Below are positions 34,041 through 43,441 of a stretch of 64,000 nucleotides of DNA, piece after piece. The notes below the pieces were generated by a model, which worked only from the letters and a program-made list of their open reading frames with translations, ran no database searches and had not been told where the DNA came from. Position 1 is the first letter of the stretch. The number at the start of each line of letters is the position of its first letter. The position numbers were made by a program, and so were the translations under genes. Origin of the DNA: Sphingomonas taxi (GTDB lineage: Bacteria > Pseudomonadota > Alphaproteobacteria > Sphingomonadales > Sphingomonadaceae); the NCBI GenBank assembly GCA_003243195.1, contig QFQI01000008.1, positions 124,001-188,000 of the forward strand, given 5' to 3'.

Positions 34041-36461
34041 ATGAAACGCACCGCCTGCTTGTTACGAATCCGGTGCGGCACCGCATTGTCGAGTGCTGCG
34101 CTCTTCGCCGCCACGGGGGCTGCGGCGCAGAACGTCCCCGCACCGGCCGTGGACGCCGCTGCTCCGGTCGCCGCGACGGACCAGGCGCAGGCTGCCGCAC
34201 CCGAGCAGGCGACCGATGGCAAGGACATCGTCGTGACCGCCCAGTTCCGCGGACAGCGCGTTCAGGATACGCCGATCGCCATCACCGCCGTGTCCGGCGC
34301 CGCGCTGGAGGCGCGCGCGCAGACCAGCATCACCGACATCGGCAATTTCGCGCCCAACGTGAACATCCAGCCGGCCTATTCGTCGTTCGGCAGCTCGATC
34401 AACGCGTTCATCCGCGGTGTCGGCCAGAATGATTCGAACTTCGCGTTGGAGCCGGGCGTCGGTCTCTACATCGACGACATCTATTACGGCGCGACCTTCG
34501 GTGCGGTGTTCGATCTCACCGATCTGGAGCGGGTCGAGGTGCTGCGCGGGCCGCAAGGGACGCTCGCCGGCAAGAATTCGCTCGGCGGCGCCGTGAAGCT
34601 CTATTCGCAAAAGCCCGACGGCTCGGGCGATGGCTATGCCGAGGCGACGGTGGGCAGCTACCGCCGCATCGACCTGCGCGCGGGTTTCGACCTGAAGCTC
34701 GCCGACGACCTGTTCATGCGCGTCTCGGGCGTCAGCAAGCATCGCAAGGGCTTCGTGGACCGGCTGGATTACGGCTGCGTCAACCCCGGCGAGGGCATTG
34801 CGGCCTCGCCGCGCGACGGAGCCAGCTGCAAGATCGGCACCGAAGGCGATCAGAACCTGAACGCGGTACGCCTCGCGCTGCGCTATGCCCCCGCGGGTCG
34901 GCTGGAGCTGAACCTGATCGGCGATTACGTGGAGGATACCTCCTCCTCGGTCGCCGCCAAGCTGCTCTACGCGGACAATCCCAACATCCGGTCCTATGTG
35001 GCGGGCGATCCGGCCGGCGGCGTACCGTTCGACTCGCGGTTCATGACCGGATCGAAATCCTACACGATCTACAACAGCTATTCGAACGGCGGCAATTACA
35101 CGACGGTGTTCGGGACGCCCTATCAGGTCGTGCCCGGCGGTTTCACCACCGAACCGCGCAACGAGGTGAAGAGCTGGGGCATCGCGGGCACGATCGACTA
35201 TGATCTGGGCGGCGGGTTCCGGGCGAAGTCGATCACCGGCTATCGCAAGGCGGACGGTTACAGCACCACCGACCTCGACGGATCGCCGCTCGACCTGGGC
35301 CTGAACGCCGGCAGCTTCGGCTACGATCAGTTCACGCAGGAGTTGCGCCTGAGCGCGCAGCTTCACGATCTCGCGGACATCACGGTCGGCGGCTTCTACT
35401 ACGATTCGAGCAGCTACATCCGGCAGCGGGTCGAATTCCCCACCGTGCTGCTGGACTTCCTGACCGACGATCCGATCTCGAGCACCAGCAAGTCGCTGTT
35501 CGGGCACGCCGAATTCCATCTCGGGCCGAAGCTGAACCTGATCGGCGGCCTGCGCTACACGAAGGATCGCAAGACCTATCAATTCTCCCGTCGCAACGCC
35601 GACGGCAGCGCGATCAGCGGCGTGCCGCTGACGACCAACTTCACGGTCGCGGGCCTCGACGGCCTGTCGAGCACGTTCGAGGGCGACCGGGTGGATTATC
35701 GCCTCGGGGTCAACTTCCGGTTCTCCGACGCCCTCATGACCTATGCGCAGGTCTCGACCGGGTTCAAGGGCGGTGGCGTCAATCCGCGACCGTATAACGC
35801 CGCGCAGGCCCGCTCGTTCGGCCCGGAAACGCTCACCACCTACGAAGCCGGCTTCAAGAGCGATTTCCTGGGGCGTCGCGCACGGTTGAACGGTGCGGTC
35901 TTCCTGAACAAGTACAACGACATCCAGCTATCGTTGCTGGCCTGTCCCGACGTGCCCTGCGCGCTGCCCGCCAATGCCGGTGACGCCGACGTGCTGGGTT
36001 TCGAGCTGGAAGGAAATCTCGAGCCGGTTGACGGGCTGACGTTCGCCGGCACGGTGGGATATCTCGACTTCGACTATCGGCGTGTCGATGCTGCCACCGG
36101 CATCTCCCGGGATGCCGTGGCGCCGTTCGTCAGCCGCTGGACCGCGTCGGGCAGCGTCGAATATGCCCACGATCTGGGCAGGGGGCGGATCACGCCGCGC
36201 ATCGACTGGTCCTATTACACCCGCTTCTTCTTCAATGCCGACAATGGCATCGGCAGCGATGTGCCGGGGCGCAGCCTGTTCAACGCGCGGCTGACATATG
36301 AAACCGCCGACCGCGACTGGTCGCTTTCCGCCGGCGTGACCAACATCTTCGACAAATTCTATTACGTCGGAAAGAATACGAACATCGTCGGCTATGGCGT
36401 CAATCAGGGAATACTGGGGCGCCCGCGTGAATTCTCAGTCACGCTGAAACGGAAGTTCTGA
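34041..36461 (+). CDS. TonB-dependent outer-membrane receptor next to the Rieske O-demethylase
   Basis: 806 residues. Signal peptide 1-29 (GTALSSAALFAATGAAAQ), TonB-box-like segment DIVVTAQFRGQRVQDTPIAI, plug with FIRGVGQNDSNFALEPGVGLYIDDIYY and VEVLRGPQGTLAGKNSLGGAV, barrel with YAQVSTGFKGGGVNPRPYN and a terminal Phe (EFSVTLKRKF). The start ATG follows GGAGGGG. It stands 61 bp before the vanA-type gene, so its cargo is probably a methoxylated aromatic acid or biaryl; in SYK-6 the receptor DdvT imports 5,5'-dehydrodivanillate. Cargo is inferred. Confidence 0.9.
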   Translation: MKRTACLLRIRCGTALSSAALFAATGAAAQNVPAPAVDAAAPVAATDQAQAAAPEQATDGKDIVVTAQFRGQRVQDTPIAITAVSGAALEARAQTSITDIGNFAPNVNIQPAYSSFGSSINAFIRGVGQNDSNFALEPGVGLYIDDIYYGATFGAVFDLTDLERVEVLRGPQGTLAGKNSLGGAVKLYSQKPDGSGDGYAEATVGSYRRIDLRAGFDLKLADDLFMRVSGVSKHRKGFVDRLDYGCVNPGEGIAASPRDGASCKIGTEGDQNLNAVRLALRYAPAGRLELNLIGDYVEDTSSSVAAKLLYADNPNIRSYVAGDPAGGVPFDSRFMTGSKSYTIYNSYSNGGNYTTVFGTPYQVVPGGFTTEPRNEVKSWGIAGTIDYDLGGGFRAKSITGYRKADGYSTTDLDGSPLDLGLNAGSFGYDQFTQELRLSAQLHDLADITVGGFYYDSSSYIRQRVEFPTVLLDFLTDDPISSTSKSLFGHAEFHLGPKLNLIGGLRYTKDRKTYQFSRRNADGSAISGVPLTTNFTVAGLDGLSSTFEGDRVDYRLGVNFRFSDALMTYAQVSTGFKGGGVNPRPYNAAQARSFGPETLTTYEAGFKSDFLGRRARLNGAVFLNKYNDIQLSLLACPDVPCALPANAGDADVLGFELEGNLEPVDGLTFAGTVGYLDFDYRRVDAATGISRDAVAPFVSRWTASGSVEYAHDLGRGRITPRIDWSYYTRFFFNADNGIGSDVPGRSLFNARLTYETADRDWSLSAGVTNIFDKFYYVGKNTNIVGYGVNQGILGRPREFSVTLKRKF

Positions 36462-36522
36462 TCGCTGTCCCGGCCAGTGGCGATGCGCTGCGCGACTGGA
36501 CGGGTAACTCTGGAGTGACATC

Positions 36523-37656
36523 ATGACCTCGACAGCCACCACCGGTCTGGATCGCGTGCCGGCGCCCCACCTCGGCTCGGTCACCACCACCTGGCCGCGC
36601 AACGCCTGGTATGTTGCGGCGATGCCGCACGAGATCGCGGAGAAGCCGCTGGGGCGGCAGATCTGCGGGCAGCGGATGGTCATCTTCCGCACCGAAGCCG
36701 GCGAACTGTCGGCGCTGGAGGATTTCTGCCCGCATCGCGGCGCGCCGCTGTCGCTGGGGTTCGTACGCGGCGAGGAGATCGTCTGCGGCTATCATGGGCT
36801 GGCACTGACGTGCCGCGGCAAGGCGCACGACATGCCGGGCCAGCGCGTCAACGGCTTTCCCGCGATCCGCGCCTTCCCGGTGCTGGAACGCTATGGCTTT
36901 ATCTGGGTATGGCCCGGCGATCCCGACAAGGCCGACGTGGCGGAGCTTCACCACCTGCCATGGGCGGAAAGCGACGACTGGGCCTATGGCGGCGGGCTGT
37001 ATCACATCAAGTGCGACTATCGGCTGATGGTCGACAATCTGATGGACCTTACCCACGAAACCTATGTCCATGCCGGCAGCATCGGCCAGAAGGAGATCGA
37101 CGAGGCGCCCGTCAGGACGCGCGTCGAGGGCGAGGAGATCATCACCAGCCGCACCATGGAGGGCATCAAGGCGCCGCCCTTCTGGCAGATGGCGCTGCGC
37201 GGCGCCGGCCTGCCCGGTGACGCCACCGTCGATCGCTGGCAGGTGTGCCGCTTCACCCTGCCGAGCCATGTGATGATCGAAGTCGGCGTGGCGCTGGAAG
37301 GGCACGGCGGGATCGACGCGCCGGACGATCGCAAGGCGGCGAGCATCGTGGTCGACTTCATCACGCCGGAAACCGAGACGTCGCACTGGTATTTCTGGGG
37401 CATGGCGCGCCAGTTCGCGGTCGCCGACGCCGCCCTCACCGACACGATCAGGGAAGGTCAGGGCAAGATCTTCGGCGAGGATCTCGACATGCTCGAACAG
37501 CAGCAGCGCAACCTGCTTGACCATCCCGGGCGGCGGCTGCTCAAGCTGAACATCGACGCCGGCGGGGCGCGTTCGCGGCTGTTGATCGACCGTGCGATCG
37601 CGCGCGAACAGGCGGTGGCGGAGGATGTCGCGAGCGACGCGGCGGTTCCGGCGTGA
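36523..37656 (+). CDS. vanA: Vanillate O-demethylase, Rieske oxygenase component
   Basis: 377 residues. Rieske [2Fe-2S] ligands Cys69-x-His71 (DFCPHRGAP) and Cys88-x2-His91 (CGYHGL). Mononuclear iron region DNLMDLTHETYVHAGSIGQK with His178 and His183. The run GSIGQKEIDEAPVRTRVEGE and the C-terminal EDLDMLEQQQRNLL closely follow Pseudomonas VanA as I remember it. It oxidatively removes the methyl group of vanillate as formaldehyde to give protocatechuate. The N-terminus is about 25 residues longer than usual. The partner is not VanB: a separate FAD reductase (4-bp overlap) and a ferredoxin follow. Confidence 0.9.
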   Translation: MTSTATTGLDRVPAPHLGSVTTTWPRNAWYVAAMPHEIAEKPLGRQICGQRMVIFRTEAGELSALEDFCPHRGAPLSLGFVRGEEIVCGYHGLALTCRGKAHDMPGQRVNGFPAIRAFPVLERYGFIWVWPGDPDKADVAELHHLPWAESDDWAYGGGLYHIKCDYRLMVDNLMDLTHETYVHAGSIGQKEIDEAPVRTRVEGEEIITSRTMEGIKAPPFWQMALRGAGLPGDATVDRWQVCRFTLPSHVMIEVGVALEGHGGIDAPDDRKAASIVVDFITPETETSHWYFWGMARQFAVADAALTDTIREGQGKIFGEDLDMLEQQQRNLLDHPGRRLLKLNIDAGGARSRLLIDRAIAREQAVAEDVASDAAVPA

Positions 37657-38948
37657 ACGATCCCGTGCCCCCCGCCGGCGACGCCGGGCGCGGCGCGCCG
37701 CGGTCGCGCTACGACGTGCTGATCGTCGGCGCGGGACATGCCGGCGCCCAGGCGGCGGTGGCGTTGCGCCAGGCGAACTTCGCCGGGACGATCGCGCTGC
37801 TGGGCGAGGAGGCGGAACCGCCCTACGAGCGTCCGCCGCTGTCGAAGGACTATCTGGCCGGGACCAAGCCGTTCGAGCGCATCCTGATTCGGCCGGAGAC
37901 GTTCTGGACCGATCGCGCGATCGAGCGGTTGCCGGGGGAGCGCGTGACGTCGCTCGACGTGGCGGGGCATGTCGTGACGACCGCGACCGGGCGCAGCGTC
38001 GCGTACGGCACGCTCGTCTGGGCGGCGGGCGGCCATGCGCGCCGGCTCACCTGTTCGGGCCATGACGTGGCCGGCGTCCATACGATCCGCTCGCGCGCGG
38101 ATGTCGACCGGCTGCTGGACGAACTGCCACAGGTGCGGCGCGTCGTCGTGATCGGTGGCGGCTATATCGGGCTGGAGGCGGCGGCGGTGCTGACCGGCAT
38201 GGGGCGCCAGGTCACGCTGCTGGAGGCGGCGCCGCGCGTGCTGGCGCGGGTCGCGGGCGAGCCGCTGTCGCGCTTCTACGAACGCGAACATCGCGCGCGC
38301 GGTGTCGTGATCCGGCTCGATGAATCCGCGACGTGCATCGAATCCGCAAACGGTCGGGTGACGGGCGTGCGTTGCGGCGACGGCGAGGTGCTGCCGGCCG
38401 ACATGGTGATCGCGGGGATCGGCATCGTCCCCGCGGTCGAACCGCTGATCGCCGGCGGCGCGCAGGGAACGAACGGCGTGCTGGTCGACGAATTCTGCCG
38501 CACCAGCCTCGACGACGTTTATGCGATCGGCGACTGTGCGCAGCACGTCAACGCGTTCGCCGGCCCCGATCCGGTCCGCGTCGAATCCGTGCAGAACGCG
38601 AACGATCAGGCGGCCACCGCCGCCCGGTCCATCGTCGGTACGCCGCAACCATATCGGGCGGTGCCGTGGTTCTGGTCCAACCAATATGATCTCCGGTTGC
38701 AGACGGTCGGCCTTTCGACCGGGCATGACGAGGCGATCGTGCGCGGCGATCCGGCGACACGGTCCTTTTCGGTCGTCTATCTGCGCGACGGCCGCGTGAT
38801 TGCGCTCGACTGCGTCAACGCCACCAGGGATTACGTGCAGGGCCGCAAGCTGGTCGAAGCCGGGGCGATGGCCCCGCGTCACCTGCTGGCCGACCCGGCA
38901 CAGCCGCTGAAGCCGGACGAGGCGCGACCGATCGCGCAGCCGGCCTGA
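37653..38948 (+). CDS. FAD-dependent ferredoxin reductase
   Basis: 431 residues starting at a GTG that overlaps the vanA stop (GTGA). FAD motif VLIVGAGHAGAQAAVALRQANFAG, then PPYERPPLSKDYLAG, NAD-binding VVVIGGGYIGLEAAAVLTGMGRQVTLLE and the second FAD motif VYAIGDCAQHVN. This is the putidaredoxin-reductase/BphA4 type that passes electrons from NADH to a [2Fe-2S] ferredoxin, here the next gene. It would serve VanA and could also serve the P450 at 50.4 kb. Confidence 0.9.
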   Translation: MNDPVPPAGDAGRGAPRSRYDVLIVGAGHAGAQAAVALRQANFAGTIALLGEEAEPPYERPPLSKDYLAGTKPFERILIRPETFWTDRAIERLPGERVTSLDVAGHVVTTATGRSVAYGTLVWAAGGHARRLTCSGHDVAGVHTIRSRADVDRLLDELPQVRRVVVIGGGYIGLEAAAVLTGMGRQVTLLEAAPRVLARVAGEPLSRFYEREHRARGVVIRLDESATCIESANGRVTGVRCGDGEVLPADMVIAGIGIVPAVEPLIAGGAQGTNGVLVDEFCRTSLDDVYAIGDCAQHVNAFAGPDPVRVESVQNANDQAATAARSIVGTPQPYRAVPWFWSNQYDLRLQTVGLSTGHDEAIVRGDPATRSFSVVYLRDGRVIALDCVNATRDYVQGRKLVEAGAMAPRHLLADPAQPLKPDEARPIAQPA

Positions 38949-38961
38949 CGGGGAGCGGGGA

Positions 38962-39285
38962 ATGACCAGCATCAGCATCAACATCGTCACCAGGGAAGGC
39001 GAGACACAGACGCTCCACCCCGACACCGGCATCAGCCTGATGGAAGCGATCCGCGACGCGGGGGTCGACGAACTGCTGGCGCTTTGCGGGGGCTGCTGTT
39101 CGTGCGCGACATGTCACGTCTATGTCGACCAGCCGCAGCATGTCGGACTGCCGCCGATGAGCGCTGACGAGAACGACCTGCTCGACGCCGCCGCGCATCG
39201 TACCGAGCGGTCCCGGCTGTCCTGTCAGATCCCGCTTTCGGCGGAGCTGGACGGCCTTCGCGTCACGATCGCACCGGAAGACTGA
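38962..39285 (+). CDS. [2Fe-2S] ferredoxin, adrenodoxin/putidaredoxin type
   Basis: 107 residues. Cluster ligands in LCGGCCSCATCHVYV (C-x5-C-x2-C) plus a later Cys in RLSCQIPL. It carries electrons from the adjacent reductase to an oxygenase. Located 13 bp after the reductase gene, so VanA appears to use a three-component chain. Confidence 0.92.
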   Translation: MTSISINIVTREGETQTLHPDTGISLMEAIRDAGVDELLALCGGCCSCATCHVYVDQPQHVGLPPMSADENDLLDAAAHRTERSRLSCQIPLSAELDGLRVTIAPED

Positions 39286-39337
39286 CCCCTGCGTCCCGCC
39301 GACCCGAGCAACTCGCGGTCAACCAGATGGATATCCG

Positions 39338-39778
39338 ATGAAGCCAGCCTATCATTTCTGCCGCATCCTGTTCGGCGCGTGGTTCCTGTTCTCGGGCCTG
39401 TGGCATTTCTTCTGGCCGTGGTTGCAGCCGATGGGGCATCAGCCGGCCGCGATCGCCTTCACCAAGGCGCTGCTGGCGAGCGGGCTGTTCGACTGGATCA
39501 AGGCGCTGGAGGTCGTCACCGGCATCACGCTGCTGCTCAACCGGGCATTGCCGCTCACGATCCTTGCCATCGTGCCGATCAACGTCGTCATCATCTACTG
39601 GAACTTCGTTCTGGACGGGGGGATCGTCGACTGGACCTTCGGTGTGCTGACGATCCTCTTCAACGCCGTGATGGCCTGGCCGTGGCGGTGCTATTTCTGG
39701 CCGCTCTTCGTCTGGAAGGGCGCGCCCGACTACAGCGCCGACCCGTTCGTCGACGGTGCGCGCGTTCCCGGTTTGTGA
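39338..39778 (+). CDS. DoxX-like small membrane protein
   Basis: 146 residues with four hydrophobic segments (about 8-28, 55-75, 76-96 and 105-125), for example ILFGAWFLFSGLWHFFWPWL and LPLTILAIVPINVVIIYW. The layout suits the DoxX family, whose members associate with membrane redox or quinone reactions. It follows the ferredoxin by 52 bp and is probably in the same operon. Function unknown. Confidence 0.7.
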   Translation: MKPAYHFCRILFGAWFLFSGLWHFFWPWLQPMGHQPAAIAFTKALLASGLFDWIKALEVVTGITLLLNRALPLTILAIVPINVVIIYWNFVLDGGIVDWTFGVLTILFNAVMAWPWRCYFWPLFVWKGAPDYSADPFVDGARVPGL

Positions 39779-39799
39779 AGTCGCGCGGGTTCGCCGGCT

Positions 39800-39982
39800 T
39801 CCGCCCGCGAGCTGAACACCGGCATTCTGCCGGCCGCGACGATGGTCGACGCCAATCTCGCCTACAGCACCGGGCCGTACAAGTTCTCGGTCTTCGGCAC
39901 CAACCTGCTGAACGAGGTCACCTACGGCATTTCCGGTCCACGCGAACGGGGGCGTGTGCCGCAGGGCGGGCGCCTTCGTTTC
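39800..39982 (+). pseudogene. C-terminal relic of a TonB-dependent receptor
   Basis: One frame reads ELNTGILPAATMVDANLAYS, then GPYKFSVFGTNLLNEVTYG, the end of a TonB-receptor barrel, in about 60 codons and with no upstream plug or barrel. It is wedged between the DoxX-like gene and the convergent alcohol dehydrogenase gene. Probably what remains of a deleted receptor gene. Confidence 0.6.
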
Positions 39983-40021
39983 CGTCGCGAGGCGCCTGCT
40001 TCGGGGCGCGCATGTCGCCGG

Positions 40022-41149
40022 CTAGGCGTCGAACCGCACGATCTGGCGCACCGCCCGGCCGGAGTGGAGTGCGTCGAAACCGGCATTGATCTCGTCCAGC
40101 GTCAGATAGCCGCTGACGAGCCGATCCACCGGCAGCCGCCCCGCGCGGTAGAGCGCGACGTAGCGCGGGATGTCGCGCGCGGGCACGCAGGTGCCGATAT
40201 AGCTGCCCTTGAAGGTGCGTTCCTCCGCCACCATGCCGACGATGTTGAGCGGCAGCGCGGCGTCGGGCGGCGGCAGCCCCGCGGTCACGGTGGTGCCGCC
40301 CCGCCGTGTCATCCCCACCGCGCTTTCCAGCGCCCGGATCGAGCCGGCCATCTCGAACACATGGTCGCAACCGCCCCCGGTCACCTCGCGCACCGCCGCG
40401 ACGGTGGTGTCGCCGGCCGCGAAGGTGGCGGTTGCGCCCAGCTCGCGCGCCAGAGCCAGCTTCTCTTGGGACAGATCCACCGCGATCACCTGTGCCGCGC
40501 CCACCGCCAGCGCCCCCAGCAGCGCGGCGAGGCCGACGCCGCCCAGCCCGACCACAGCGACGCTCTGTCCCGCCTTCACGCCGGCCGTATTCACCACGGC
40601 GCCCACGCCGGTGAGCACCGCGCAGCCGAACAGCGCCGCCTCGTGCAGCGGCAGTTCGGCATCGACCTTCACCAGCGAGCGCCGGGACACCACGGCATGC
40701 GTGGCGAAGGCCGAGCAGCCGAGATGATGGTGGATGGGGTCGGCGCCCCTGTGGAGCCGTATCCCGGCGCCCAGCAGCGTTCCCGCGCCATTGGCGACCG
40801 AACCCGGCCCGCACAGCGCGGGCCGGCCCTCCGCACAGGGCAGGCAATGCCCGCAACTCGGCATGAACACCATCACGACCGGGTCGCCGACCGCCAGATC
40901 GTCGACATCGGGGCCGAGCGCTTCCACCACGCCGGCCGCCTCGTGGCCGAGCGCCATCGGCAGCGGGCGCGCGCGGTCGCCGTTGATGACCGACAGGTCG
41001 GAATGGCACAGGCCGGCGGCGGCGATCCGCACGCGGACCTCGCCCTTGCCCGGCGGGTCGAGCGTCACCTCCTCGATCCGGAGCGGCCTGCTGTCGGCAT
41101 AGGGGAGGGGCGCGCCGCGCGACCGAAGGATCGCGGCCCTGATCTGCAT
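40022..41149 (-). CDS. Zinc-dependent alcohol dehydrogenase
   Basis: 375 residues of the medium-chain family. Catalytic zinc motifs AGLCHSDLSV and LGHEAAGVVEALG; structural zinc Cys cluster CGHCLPCAEGRPALC; NAD motif VAVVGLGGVGLAALLGALAVGA. It resembles aryl-alcohol and NDMA/class III-like dehydrogenases. Formaldehyde handling is possible given the Rieske demethylase upstream, but the typical glutathione-dependent formaldehyde dehydrogenase sequence is not evident, so an aryl or alkyl alcohol is equally likely. The start MQIRAAILRS was chosen because it matches the family N-terminus. Confidence 0.82.
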   Translation of the reverse strand: MQIRAAILRSRGAPLPYADSRPLRIEEVTLDPPGKGEVRVRIAAAGLCHSDLSVINGDRARPLPMALGHEAAGVVEALGPDVDDLAVGDPVVMVFMPSCGHCLPCAEGRPALCGPGSVANGAGTLLGAGIRLHRGADPIHHHLGCSAFATHAVVSRRSLVKVDAELPLHEAALFGCAVLTGVGAVVNTAGVKAGQSVAVVGLGGVGLAALLGALAVGAAQVIAVDLSQEKLALARELGATATFAAGDTTVAAVREVTGGGCDHVFEMAGSIRALESAVGMTRRGGTTVTAGLPPPDAALPLNIVGMVAEERTFKGSYIGTCVPARDIPRYVALYRAGRLPVDRLVSGYLTLDEINAGFDALHSGRAVRQIVRFDA

Positions 41150-41366
41150 GGAAGTCGGCTGCACTGTCTGTCGTCCCGCCCCGATGTGGTCGTCGTCAGC
41201 GGCGATACGCCGGTGACCGATGCCGCCACAACGCCCATGCACCTGCCGCGTGCCAGCGCAGGACGGCCCCTGTACGCGATATCGCATACCGGATAGTTCC
41301 CGTCGGAGGATCGCGGCGTCGTGCCTGGGTGCGCTTGTCGGCCATGAGGAGGGCGTCCGCGCACCA

Positions 41367-41813
41367 ATGGAGAGCATCTTGCCCAAGCCGCCGCTGCTGC
41401 CGCGTTCGAGCTACCGCCACTGGCATGCCATCACCACGCGCTGGATCGACAACGATGCCTATGGGCACGTCAACAACGCGGTCTATTACCACTGGCTGGA
41501 CACCGCGGTGAACGGCTGGCTGATCGCCAACGGCCTGCTCGATATCGAGCGCGGCGATCCGATCGGCCTGGTCGTCGAAACGGGCTGTCGCTATGCGCGT
41601 CCGGTGCGCTATCCCGAGCCGGTGCAGATCGGATTGCGGGTCGATCGGATCGGATCGTCCAGCGTCACCTATCGCCTAGGCGTCTTTACGGCGGACGTGG
41701 AGCCGCCGGCGGCGGAGGGACATTTCACCCATGTCTATGTCGATCGCGCCAGCCGCCGGCCACGCCCCCTGCCCGAAGCATGGCGCGAGAAACTGGCGGT
41801 GCTGCAATCGTGA
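41367..41813 (+). CDS. Acyl-CoA thioesterase, 4HBT hotdog fold
   Basis: 148 residues. HAITTRWIDNDAYGHVNNAVYYHWLDTAVN carries the hotdog Asp-x5-6-Asn motif of 4-hydroxybenzoyl-CoA thioesterase-like proteins, then LVVETGCRYARPVRYPEPVQIGLRV. It would hydrolyse aryl- or acyl-CoAs. Its end faces the thiolase gene with 6 bp between the stops. Substrate unknown. Confidence 0.82.
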   Translation: MESILPKPPLLPRSSYRHWHAITTRWIDNDAYGHVNNAVYYHWLDTAVNGWLIANGLLDIERGDPIGLVVETGCRYARPVRYPEPVQIGLRVDRIGSSSVTYRLGVFTADVEPPAAEGHFTHVYVDRASRRPRPLPEAWREKLAVLQS

Positions 41814-41819
41814 ACGGCG

Positions 41820-43022
41820 CTACACGCGCTCCAGGATCAGCCCGATTCCCTGTCCCACGCCGATGCACATGAAGGCCAGCGCGTAGCGGCCGCCCGAACG
41901 ATGCAATTGTTCGGCGGCGGTGAGCGTGATGCGCGCGCCGGACATGCCCAGCGGATGACCAAGCGCGATCGCGCCGCCATTGGGGTTGACCCGCGGATCG
42001 GCCGCGTCGACGCGCAGGTCGCGCAGCGTGGCGACCGCCTGACTGGCGAAGGCTTCGTTCAACTCGATCACGTCCATGTCGTCCATCGACAGGCCGGTGC
42101 GCGCGAACAGCCGGTGCGCCGCCGCGATCGGGCCGACGCCCATGACGCGCGGCGCCACGCCGGCCGCCGCCATGGCGACGACGCGCGCACGCGGCGTCAG
42201 GCCGTGGCGGGCCGCCCCCGCCTCGGACGCGACCAGCATCGCCGCCGCGCCGTCGTTGAGGCCCGACGCGTTGCCGGCGGTGATCGTGCCGTCCGGCTTC
42301 ACCACCGGCTTCAGCTTCGCAAGCGCCTCGAGGCTGGTCGCGCGCGGGTGCTCGTCGGTGTCGAACACCAGCGGCTCGCCCTTTTTCTGCGGGATCATGA
42401 CGGGCACGATCTCGGCCGCCATCCTGCCGCTGGCGATCGCGGCGGCCGCCTTTTGCTGGCTGGCGAGGGCGAAGGCATCCTGCTGCTCGCGCGTAATGCC
42501 CCATTGTTCGGCGACGTTCTCGCCCGTTTGCGGCATCGTGTCCACGCCGTACGCGGCCTTCAGCGCCGGGTTGACGAAGCGCCATCCCAGCGTGGTGTCC
42601 TCGATCTTCTGCTCGCGCCCGAAGGCACTCGCCGCCTTGCCTAGTACGTAGGGGGCGCGGGTCATGCTCTCGACGCCGCCGGCGAGCACGAGATCGGCGT
42701 CGCCGGCGCGGATCGCCTGCGCGGCGATGCCGACCGCATTGAGGCCCGACCCGCAGAGGCGGTTGACGGTCGTTCCCGGCGCGTCCACCGGCAGGCCGGC
42801 GAGCAGCACGGCCATGCGGGCGACGTTGCGATTGTCCTCGCCGGCCTGGTTCGCGCATCCCAGCACGGCATCGTCGAGCGCCGACCAGTCGACCCCCGGA
42901 TTGCGTCCGGCAAGCGCGCGGATCGGGATCGCGGCGAGATCATCGGCGCGGATGGTGGACAGCGCGCCGTTCAGGCGGCCGATCGGGGTGCGCACGGCGT
43001 CGCAGAGAAACGCTTCGGCCAT
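41820..43022 (-). CDS. Thiolase, 3-oxoadipyl-CoA/acetyl-CoA acetyltransferase type
   Basis: 400 residues, the PcaF length. Active-site Cys90 in VNRLCGSGLNAVG, GNASGLNDGAAAMLV, NPNGGAIALGHPLGMSGAR with the catalytic His, and CIGVGQG with the second Cys. Starts MAEAFLCDAVRTPIGRLNGALS, as in PcaF. No 3-oxoadipate CoA-transferase genes are nearby, so it may instead cleave a beta-keto (aryl)acyl-CoA, possibly with the acyl-CoA dehydrogenase at 17.6 kb. Confidence 0.85.
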   Translation of the reverse strand: MAEAFLCDAVRTPIGRLNGALSTIRADDLAAIPIRALAGRNPGVDWSALDDAVLGCANQAGEDNRNVARMAVLLAGLPVDAPGTTVNRLCGSGLNAVGIAAQAIRAGDADLVLAGGVESMTRAPYVLGKAASAFGREQKIEDTTLGWRFVNPALKAAYGVDTMPQTGENVAEQWGITREQQDAFALASQQKAAAAIASGRMAAEIVPVMIPQKKGEPLVFDTDEHPRATSLEALAKLKPVVKPDGTITAGNASGLNDGAAAMLVASEAGAARHGLTPRARVVAMAAAGVAPRVMGVGPIAAAHRLFARTGLSMDDMDVIELNEAFASQAVATLRDLRVDAADPRVNPNGGAIALGHPLGMSGARITLTAAEQLHRSGGRYALAFMCIGVGQGIGLILERV

Positions 43023-43233
43023 GGCCTACGCCGCCAGCCCCGTGCCGCCGATGGCACGATCCACGCGGAGAGTCGTAAGGGAGAGGGTGTCATCCATATG
43101 CCGGTGATAGGCCGTCAGCCCGCCTGCCGCCATAGCCACCCCGGCGGACAGGCGCATCGGGGCCGGGTGGGCGGCGGCGAGTTCGGGGCATGTCGCCATG
43201 CGAAGGGGTGCCGATCATGGAACCTCGCGGCGC

Positions 43234-43413
43234 GATGTCGTGGTCCTGCGGGACGGCAAAAAGCTGGCCGAGGGAGAGCTGAACGACTTCCTTGCCCGGA
43301 CATGCGCGCGCTGGTGGTTGCCGGACGAGATCATCCCGGTCGACGATCTGTCGCATACGGGCTCGGGCAAGCTGATGAAGGCGGAGCTGCGGGAGCGATA
43401 TCGCGATCATCGT
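43234..43413 (+). pseudogene. C-terminal relic of an AMP-forming acyl-CoA synthetase
   Basis: About 60 codons read DVVVLRDGKKLAEGELNDFL, then ARWWLPDEIIPVDDLSHTGSGKLMKAELRERYRDH, the C-terminal lid of acyl-CoA synthetases with the catalytic Lys in GSGKLMK. No N-terminal adenylation domain precedes it; the frame upstream is broken. It explains part of the 419-bp gap between the thiolase and UbiB-like genes; nothing else is visible there. Confidence 0.65.
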
Positions 43414-43441
43414 CGTGCGCGCGCTTCACCGCCTGACCTGT

